Source: Amycolatopsis jiangsuensis (lineage in GTDB: Bacteria > Actinomycetota > Actinomycetes > Mycobacteriales > Pseudonocardiaceae). From it: a stretch of 64,000 nt of DNA. Position numbers and translations under genes: made by a program. How positions within the stretch are numbered: position 1 is the first letter of the stretch; each line of letters begins with the position of its first letter. This document shows, piece after piece, positions 48,101 through 64,000 of the stretch. Under the pieces are notes generated by a model. That model saw only the letters and a list, made by a program, of their open reading frames with translations. It had not been told where the DNA came from and did no database searches. The stretch is from positions 3,622,501 through 3,686,500 of the forward strand of contig NZ_JACHMG010000001.1 in assembly GCF_014204865.1 (NCBI RefSeq). Direction: 5' to 3'.

Positions 48101-51100
48101 TACCCGGCTGGTCCTCCCGCACCAGCACGACCGCTTGCGCGACGGCGGGCAACGCCGCGAGCGCGGCTTCGGCCTCGCCCGGTTCGATCCGGAAGCCGCG
48201 GATCTTGACCTGGTCGTCGGTGCGCCCGAGGAAGTCCAGGTTGCCGGTGGCCAGCCAGCGGACGCGGTCACCGGTGCGATAGAGCCGGGAACCGGGCGGA
48301 CCGAACGGGTCGGCCACGAACCGGTCCGCCGTCAGCCCCGGACGGCCGAGGTAGCCGCGCGCCAGCCCGGACCCACCGAGGTACAGCTCGCCCGCCACGC
48401 CGGACGGGACCGGCCGGAGGAATTCGTCGAGCACATATGCCCGTACCCCGGGGTCGGGACGGCCGATCGGCACCGGCCCCGGTGTCCACTCCGGACTCCG
48501 CAGCCAGGTGGTCGCGTTCACGGTGGCCTCGGTCGGCCCGTAGAAGTTGATCAGCGGCCGTCCGGCGAACCGTTCGGTCAGCTCGGCGGGCATCCGCTCC
48601 GCGCCGACCGCGAGCGTCGCTTCCGGGGGCAGCTCGCATCCGGCGGGCAGCGCGCCGATGAACGACGGCGGCACGTTCACCACGTTCACCTCGTGCCGTC
48701 GCAGGTACTCGGTGAACTGCTCCCCCGGCACGCGGACGTCGGAGGGCGCGAGCACGAGCGTGCCCCCGGACACCAGCGGCACCATCATCTGCCAGAAGGC
48801 CAGGTCGAAGCTGAGCGATACGAAGTGCAGCATGCGGGTCCGCCGACCCGGCCGGTACACGTGGTTCTGCAGCTCACGCAGCTTGACCACGCCCTCGTGC
48901 GGCACGATCACGCCCTTGGGCGTGCCGGTCGAACCGGACGTGTAGATCACGTACGCCGGATGCCCGGCGTGTAGCGGGGCGAGCCGTTCCGCGTCGCCGA
49001 CCGGCTCAGCCGGGTAGGCGGCGATCCGCTCCCGGTCGTCGCCGTCCAGCACCAACCGCGGGAGCGCGCCGGCGGTCCGGGTGGTCAGGTCCGCGACGGT
49101 GACCAGCGCGACCGGCGCGGCGTCCTCGAGCATCACGGTGATCCGCTCGTCCGGGTAGTCCGGGTCGATCGGCAGGTATGCGCCACCGGACTGGAGTACC
49201 GCCAGCAGCGCGACGATCATGTCCGCAGTCCGCGGCAACATCACCGCGACCACCCGGTCCGGTCCCGCGCCGGCGTCGATGAGTGCCCGGGCCAACCGGC
49301 TGACGCGCGCGGTCAGCTCGGCGTAGGCGAGTTCCGTGTCGTCGCAGACGAGGGCCGGCTGGTCCGGCGTACGGGCGGACTGTGCGGCGAACAGGTCGGG
49401 GAACGTTTCCGCCGCGGGGATCGGGCCACCGTCGCCGAGGCTCAGCAGCCGCCGCCGCTCGTTCTCGCCCAGCACGTCGATCCGGCTCAGCCGGGTGCTC
49501 GGCGCGCTCACCACGCTGACGCAGAAGCGCTCCAGAGCGCGGGCGAGCCGCTGCGCGGTGGCCGTGTCGAACAGCGCGGTGCGGTAGTTGACGGCACCGG
49601 TGATGACGCCATCGCGGTGGTCGGTGCACATGAACGTCAGGTCGAAGCGGGCGACTTCGTCGGGCGCGGGCACGGAGGCGGTTTCCACCCCGGGCAACCC
49701 GAACTGCTCGTTCCCACGATGCTGGTGCACGACCATGACCTGGAACAGCGGATGCCGCGCGAGGGAACGCTGCGCGCCGACGGCCTCCACCACGCGTTCG
49801 AACGGCACGTCCTGGTGCGCGTAGGCGGCGAGGCTGCCCTCCCGGACCCTGCGTACGAGTTCGGTGAATTCCGGGTCCCCGCTGACGTCACAGCGGTGCA
49901 CCAGCGTGTTGACGAAGAAGCCCACCAGATCGTCGAAAGCTTCGTCGGTACGTCCGGCGACCGGCACGCCGAGCGGGATGTCGGTGCCCGCACCGAATGC
50001 CCGCAGCAATCCGGCGATCGCGGCTTGCAGCACCATGAACAGGCTCGCGCCGGCGTCCGCCGCAAGCTCCCGCAGCCCCCGGCTGGTGTCCTCATCGAGC
50101 GCGAACGGCACTGCGCCACCGCGACTGTCGGCTACTGCCGGGCGGGGCCGGTCACGCGGCACCGGTAGTTCTTCGGGAAGGTCGGCCAGCGCGTTGCGCC
50201 AGAAGGCCAGCTGGCGGGAGAACAGGCTCTCCGGGTCGTGTTCGTCGCCGAGCAGCTCGCGTTGCCACAGCGCGTAATCCGCGTACTGCACCGGCAGCGG
50301 CGTGAAGTCGGGAGCCTGCCCTGCCTTTCGTCGTTCGTAGGCCTGGCCGAGGTCCCGCAGCAGCGGCGCGGTCGACCATTCGTCGGAGGCGATGTGGTGG
50401 ACCAGCAACACCAGCACGTGGTCGTCGGCAGCGACGCGGAGCAGCTTCGCGCGGATCGGGATCTCCGTACCGAGCGCGAAACAGTACTGCGCCTCCTCCC
50501 GGACCTTCGCGGCCACTTCGTCCTCGCTGATGTCTTCGAAAACCCACGGGACGTCCACTTCGGACAGGATGCGCTGCTGGGTCTCTTCGAAGACCGTACG
50601 CAGGCTTTCGTGTCGCATTACCACGTCGTTCAGCGCGGTCCGGAGTGCAGCCGGGTCGAGCGGTCCGGTGAACCTTGCCGCGAGCGGAATGTTGTAGGTC
50701 GCATCCGGTCCGTGCAGCCGGTCGAAGAACCACAACCGCTGCTGGGCGAACGACAGGGGCAGCTCCTTCGGCCGCACCATCGCCGTCGCCGCGGGCCTGC
50801 CTTCCGCCGCCGCTCCGAGCGCGGCGGCGAGCCCGGCGACGGTCGGATTGTCGAAAAGCTCGCGCAGCGGGATCTCGCAGCCGAGCACCGTACGGATGCG
50901 CGAAAGCAGCCGCGTCGCCAGCAGCGAGTGACCACCCAGGTCGAAGAAGCTCTCCCGCGCACTCGGTGCCGGAATCCCCAGCACCTCGCCGAAGAGACCG
51001 GCCAGCAGCTCCTCGATGCCCTCACGCGCCGCTTCACCGCTCGATTCGTAGCGCGGCGCAGGCAACGCAGCACGGTCGAGTTTGCCGTGCGGAGTAAGGG

Positions 51101-54100
51101 GCAGCGCGTCGAGCACGGTGATTGAGGCAGGCACCTGGTAGCTGGGCAACGCGCCCGACAGGTACGCGCGCAGGTCCGCCGGATCGGCCGAGCCGACCAC
51201 GTAGGCGGCCAGCCGCCGTTCACCCGGCGTGTCCTCGCGGTCGATCACCGCACAGCTCACCACCGCCGGATGCCGGGACAGCACCGCTTCGATCTCCCCG
51301 AGTTCCACCCGGAAGCCGCGGATCTTGACCTGGCCGTCGGAGCGGCCGACGTACTCCAGCTCACCGGAGTTGTTCCAGCGCACCAGGTCGCCCGTGCGGT
51401 AGAGCCGTGCACCGGCGCGGCCGAAGGGATCCGGCACGAATCGGCTCGCGGTCAGGCTCGGTCGTTCGAGATAGCCCCGCGCCAGGCCGAAGCCGCCTGC
51501 GTACAGCTCCCCGACGACCCCGGGCGGGACCGGACGCAGGAACTCGTCGAGGACGTACACCACGGTGTTGTCCACCGGCAGCCCGATCGGCACCCGGGTC
51601 GTCGCGGACTCCGGCCGGCAGCGGCTCAGCGTGATGTCCACGGTCGTCTCGGTGGGACCGTAGGAGTTGAACATCCGGTGCGCACCGGCGAACCGGTCGA
51701 CCAGGTCCGGGCCACAGGCCTCCCCGGCGACGATCAGCGTCGTCTCGTGGGCGAATCCGGTGGTGACCGCGGCGAGCGCGGCGGGTGGCAGGGTCAGGTG
51801 GGTGATCCGGTGCTCTCGGACGAACGCGGCCAGCCGGTCACCGAGCCGGTCCTCCTCGCCGGCGAACACCAGCGTGGCGCCGGTCAGCAGGGCCATGCCG
51901 ATCTCCCACATCGCCGTGTCGAAGCTCAGCGAAGCGAACTGCAGCACCCGCGAACCCGGTCCGGCACCGAATTCCCGGCGCATGGTCTCGGCCAGGCTCG
52001 GCACCCCACCGTGGGTGACCAAGACGCCCTTCGGCCGGCCGGTCGAGCCGGAAGTGTAGATCACGTAAGCAGAATTGGACGGTCGCAGTGGTGACCGGCG
52101 ATCGGCGTCAGTGAGGTCGGTGCCGGGCAGGCCGGCGATCCAGGCCGCTGACTCCGGATCGTCGAGCACGAGTGCCGGGGCCACCTCGGGCAGCTCGATC
52201 CCGGACGCGGTGACCACCGCCGCGGGCTCGGCGTCCCACAGCAGGTAGCTGATCCGTTCCGCCGGATACGCCGGATCGACCGGAAGGTACGTTCCGCCGG
52301 CCTTCATGGTCGCCAGTGCGGCAACGACGGCCTGGGGAGAGCGGGGAAGCGCGACTGCGACCTTGTCCTCGGGCCCAATTCCCCGTGCCACCAATGCCCG
52401 CGCCAGCCGGTTGGCCGCCGCGTTCAGGTCCGCGTAGCTGAGGGTGCCTTCATCACTCTCGACAGCAGCAGTGTCCGGAGTGGACTTCGCGAAGGCCTCG
52501 AACAGCACGGGCAGCGTCACATCCGGTACCGCGCGGGCAGTTTCATTCCTCCGGACGAGAAGGTCACGGCGTTCGCTCTCGTCCAGGACGTCCCAGCGTC
52601 CTGACGGGGAGTTCGGCTCGGTGAGCGCACGGCCGAGGAACGTCGTCAGGCTGCGCGCGATGCGTTCCGCGGTGGCCTGGTCGAACTGGTCGGTGCTGTA
52701 GTTCAGGCTGCCGTGGACACCGTCCGGCGATTCCACGAAGGAGAAGGTCAGGTCGAACTTCGCCGCACCAGTGCGTGCGGCGACCGGCTCGACTTCGAGC
52801 CCCGGCAGGCCAGGCAGCGGCCGCGCGCGATGTTCATAGGTGACGCCGACCTGGAACAGCGGATGCCGCGACAGCGAGCGCTCCGGGTTCACCAGTTCGA
52901 CCAGCCGCTCGAAGGGCACGTCCTGGTTGGCGAACGCGCCGAGGTTGGTCTCCCGCACCCGGGACACCAGTGACCGCAGCGAAGGATCGCCGGAAACGTC
53001 GGTACGCAGCACCAGCGTGTTCACGAAGAACCCGACCAGCCCGTCCAACGCGCCGTCCCCGCGACCGGCCACCGGGCAGCCCAGCGGGATGTCGTCACCG
53101 GCGCCGAGCCGGGACAGCAGACCGGCTACTCCGGCCTGCAGCACCATGAACACCGTCGCACCCGCGTCCGCGGCGAGTTTTCGTGCTCGCCGGTGGGTCT
53201 CGGCGGGGAAGTGGAACGGCACCGAGCCACCGCCGTAGGTCGGCACGGCCGGGCGCGGCCGGTCTCTCGGCAGCGGGAGTTCGTCGGGAAGCTCGGCCAG
53301 GGTCTTTCGCCAGTACGAAGTCTGGCTCGCCAGCAGGCTGCCGGGGTCACCCTCGGAGCCGAGCAGTTCCCGCTGCCACAGCGCGTAGTCCGCGTACTGC
53401 ACCGGCAGCGGTGTCCAGCTCGGAACGGTGCCGGAGACTCGCGCGCCGTACGCGGTGGCAAGGTCACCCAGCAGCGGGCCGGCCGACCACTCGTCCGCGG
53501 CGATGTGGTGCACGAGCAGCACCACGACGGATTCTTCCGCCGCCACCCGCAACACCCATGCCCGCAAGGGGATTTCCGCGGAAAGGTCGAACTCGTACCG
53601 GACCACTTCGGACAGCGCGGCGTCCAGACCGGTCTGGCATTCCTGTTCGACCAGCTCGGGTCGCGCCTCGTCGAGAATCACCTGCCGAGCCGTCTCTCCG
53701 GACTCGGCGAAGACGGTACGCAGGCTCTCGTGGCGCGCAGCCACGTCGCCCAGCGCCGCCCGCAGCGCGGGAATGTCCAGGCTTCCCCGCATGCGCGCGA
53801 CGAGTGGGATGTTGTATGCGGCCCCGGCGTTGCCGAGCCGGTCCAGGAACCACAGGCGCTGCTGCGCGTAGGACAGCGGAATCACCTCCGGCCGCGCCGC
53901 GGGTCGCAACGGCGGCCGCGCCGGATCACCTTCGCCGAGCCTCGCAGCCAGCGCGGCAACGCTCGGGTGGTCGAAGACCTCGCGAACCGGAAGGTCCACT
54001 CCGAACACTGCGCGGACCCGGCCGATCAGGCGGACCACCAGGAGCGAGTGTCCGCCGAGGGTGAAGAAGTCGTCATCGATCCCGACCTCGCCGACTCCCA

Positions 54101-56944
54101 GGAGTTCGGCGAACAAGCCCGCCAGCACTTCCTCCTGCGGCGTGCGCGGTGCGCGCGTGACGGAAGCAGTTTTGGGCCGCGCGGCGAGCGCCTTGCGGTC
54201 CAGCTTGCCGCTCGCGGTCAACGGCGGCTCGGCGAGCTGTTCCACTGTGGACGGGACCAGGTAGGACGGCACCCGATCCGCGACCGTGGCGAGCAAATCA
54301 CGTTCGGCCACCGGCTGGTCCGCCACGACGAACGCGGTGAGGCTGCCTCCGCCGTCTGCGAGAACGACTGCCCGGCGCACCGCGGGGTGGCTCAGCAGTG
54401 CGGATTCCACCTCGCCCGGCTCGACCCGGAAACCACGGACCTTGACCTGGTCGTCCAGCCGGCCGAGGTAGTCGATCTGGCCGTCGGCGGTCCACTGTGC
54501 CAGGTCCCCGGTGCGGTACAGCCTCGCGCCCGGCGGCCCGAACGGGTCGGCGACGAACCGTTGTGCGGTGAGTCCTGCGCGACGCAGGTAGCCGTCGGCC
54601 ACCCCCTGTCCGCCGAGGTACAGCTCCCCCGGCACCCCGGGCGGGACCGGCGACAGCGAACTGTCCAGCACGTGAGCGCAGGCGCCCTCGATCGGACGCC
54701 CGATCGGCGGCGCGCCTTCGGGGTCGTCGCCGAACCATGCCGTGGCGTACACAGTCGCCTCGGTCGGACCGTAGATGTTGCCGATCCGCGCGGCGGGCAG
54801 CCGGTCCCGCAACCGGGCGAACAACTCCCTGGGAAAGGCTTCCCCGGCCAGCACGATCGTCCGTGCGCGCAGGTCTACCGCGGGCTCGTCGAGTACCACT
54901 TCGACAACCGACGGAACACCGCTGACCAGGTCGAATTCCCAGCTGCGGCCCGGGTGCTCGGCGAGTTCGAGCAGGTTCCGCACCAGCTCGACCGAACCGC
55001 CGCAGAGCAGCGGCCCGAAGATCTCGAAGACCGACACGTCGAAGGTCAGCGAGGTGGCGGCGAGCACCCGGCCGAGCCCGTCGCGGCCGAACTCGGCCGC
55101 CGCCCAGGCAGCCAGGCCGGCCAGGTTGCGCTGGCTGATGACCACGCCCTTGGGCACGCCGGTCGATCCGGAGGTGTAGATGACATAGGCCGGATGCCCG
55201 GGCAGCACCGGCCGCACGAGGCTGGACCCCACCGGACCGTCGAGCGCTTCCGGCGCCACAGCGGGGAGGTCGCCGGCGAGTTCCCGGTCGGAGATGAGCA
55301 ACCGTGGACGTGCGTCGGCGAAGGTGAACGCGAGCCGTTCTGCCGGATGTTCCGGATCCAGCGGCAGGTAGGCCGCCCCGGCAGTCAGCACGCCGAGCAG
55401 CACCGCGATCAGTTCCGGTGTCCGGGGCAGGGCGATCGCGACCAGGTCGCCCGGGCCGACGTCCCGCGAGACGAGCGCACCCGCGACCCGTTCGGCGCGG
55501 GCCTGGAGTTCGGCGTAAGTCCAGAAGTCGCCGCCGGGCAGGTGCACCGCCGGAGCCTGCGGGGTTTGCCGGACTTGGGCGGCGAAGCGGTCTCGCACCG
55601 TGGTTTCGCCGAGGGCCGGCGGTTCGGTCCGGCTCTGCCGAAGCATCGCCTGCCGGTCAGCAGCTTCCAGCAGACCCAGGGCGCCCGTGGGCCGTTCCGG
55701 TTCGGACAGTGCCGCGACGAGCACTGCCCGCAAGCCGTTCACCGCCGCCTGCGCCCGTGCCGCGGTGATCCGGCCCGGCTGGTACTTGGCGCGCAGCCGC
55801 AGCCGCGGTCCGGGGATGACGAGCACGGTCAGCGGGTAGTGCGTGGCGTCCTGGCCCGCGCTACCGGTGACGGTGACCTCGTGCTCCTCGGCCGGGGCCT
55901 GTTCCAGCGGGTAGTTCTCGACCACGAACAACGTGTCGAACAGTTCGCCGTGGCCGGTCTCCTGCTGGATCCGGGCCAGGCCGAGGTGCTGGTGCTCGAG
56001 CAGTTCCGCTTGTTCGGCTTGCGTGCGCGAGCCCAGTTCGAGGAAGCTCTCCGCGGGTGGGATGCGAAACCGTGCCGGGACGGTGGTGACGAACAGGCCC
56101 GGCATGGTCTCGCTGCCACGCAGCTGCGGTGGGCGGCCGGACACCGTGCTGCCGAACACGACGTCGGCGCGGCCGGTCAGCCGGCCGAGGACCAGCGCCC
56201 ACGCCGCCTGTGTCACGCCGGCGAGCGTGAGCCGTTGCGACCGGACGTACGCGGTCAGCCGTCCGGTCTCCGCCTCGTCGAGTTCGGCGGTGATCTCCAC
56301 CGGTGCGCCGGCGCTTCCGGCGCCGGTTCCGAGCAGGGTCGGCTCGGTGACGCCTTCCAGAGCCGAGCGCCACGCGTCGATCGCTTTCGCGGTGTCCTGC
56401 CTGGCCAGCCAGGACAGGTAATCCCGGTACGGCCGGGCACGCGGGAGAGTGTGTTCCGCGCCTTCGTAGAGGGCGAGCAGTTCACGCACGATCAGCGGCA
56501 GCGACCAGCCGTCGAGCACGATGTGGTGGTGCGTGACGAGCAGCCGATGCCGCGCGGATCCCAGCCGCAGCACCGTGAACCGCACCAGCGGTGGCCTGCT
56601 GAGATCGAACGGCTTGGCCCGATCCGCCGCCGCGATCGCCTCGGCGGTCTCGGCGTCCTGCACGTCGTGGAAACTCCACTCCGGTTCCACGGCACGCACG
56701 ACCAGCTGCACCGGCTCGCCGTTCTTCCGGCGGCGGAAACACGACCGCAGCGCGGTGTGCCGCGCGACCAGCCGGACGGCCGCTTCCCGCAGCCGGTGCT
56801 CGTCCACCTCGCCTGCCAGGTCGACGGCGAGGTGCACGGTGTACGGGTCCGTGTCCCCCGCCGAAGCGGCCTCCTCGGCGTGGAAGAGCAGTCCTTCCTG
56901 CAGCGGCGACAGCGGCAGGATGTCCTCGAGTCCCCGGTCGGCAC

Positions 56945-56948
<4 letters not shown>
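45108..56948 (-). CDS. Three-module NRPS: C-A-T-C-A-T-C-A-T-E-C, no thioesterase
   Basis: This 3946-residue synthetase has the following order. C1 (HHHIVLDG near residue 140; [13 protein letters not shown] marks a D-residue-accepting C). A1 (SGSTG near 590, code read DVFSVAIVYK), T1 (GGHSL near 967). C2 (HHIAADE near 1148). A2 (near 1630, DTWTIASVDK), T2 (near 2007). C3 (near 2185). A3 (near 2667, DLWNAGFVNK), T3 (GGDSI near 3052). E (HHLAVDG near 3229, EGHGREE, TVGWF). Terminal C (HHVLLDG near 3688). None of the three codes is one I can assign firmly; A1 resembles small-residue (Gly/Ala) codes, A3 shares five positions with hydroxyornithine code DMENLGLINK. The ATG overlaps the upstream NRPS stop (ATGA). 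Confidence 0.92.

Positions 56949-64000
<7,052 letters not shown>

Overview
This is chromosomal DNA from a very GC-rich actinomycete. Long antisense open frames, GTG starts, start codons set just behind TAnnnT boxes, an IdeR/DmdR-type iron box and a rifamycin monooxygenase gene point to the Pseudonocardiales, most plausibly Amycolatopsis or a relative; the genus is inference. No rRNA, tRNA, CRISPR array, insertion sequence or integrase was seen.

Left part (1-16 kb): a large RHS polymorphic toxin runs off the left edge (- strand). Its visible C-terminus looks like a CD38/ADP-ribosyl-cyclase-type NADase. Then come a MacB-like ATPase/FtsX permease pair divergent from a TetR gene, a GntR regulator, an isochorismatase-fold hydrolase, a membrane protein, two GNATs flanking a nucleotidyltransferase, and an acyl-CoA ligase/luciferase-like/SDR operon divergent from its probable TetR regulator.

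Middle (16-39 kb): a probable operon combines a penicillin-binding-fold serine hydrolase, an Opp/Dpp peptide importer (one subunit a permease-ATPase fusion) and a COG3375-type acyltransferase, suggesting uptake and processing of unusual or D-residue peptides. Next are a GNAT, a SnoaL-like gene divergent from an HxlR regulator across a long dyad, a deazaflavin-type reductase, two tandem SPOUT RNA methyltransferases, a secreted streptogrisin-like protease, a glycosidase remnant, a secreted GH172 (DUF2961) protein, a rifampicin monooxygenase (rox) behind a rifamycin-associated-element-like repeat, an SDR, an FdhF/YdeP-type molybdoenzyme with fdhD, a LysR regulator and a broken PPK2 gene.

Right part (40-64 kb, all - strand): a nonribosomal peptide synthetase locus. 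The upstream synthetase (entering from the right edge) has Thr and Ser modules and ends in an epimerase. It overlaps a 3946-residue synthetase with three further modules, an epimerase and a terminal condensation domain with no thioesterase. Directly downstream, an iron-box promoter drives a Tat-type siderophore-binding lipoprotein, two half-ABC transporters with complementary asymmetric ATP sites, and a methyltransferase. The simplest reading is a peptide siderophore made by the synthetases and handled by the iron-regulated operon. Three of the five visible A domains have codes I cannot assign.
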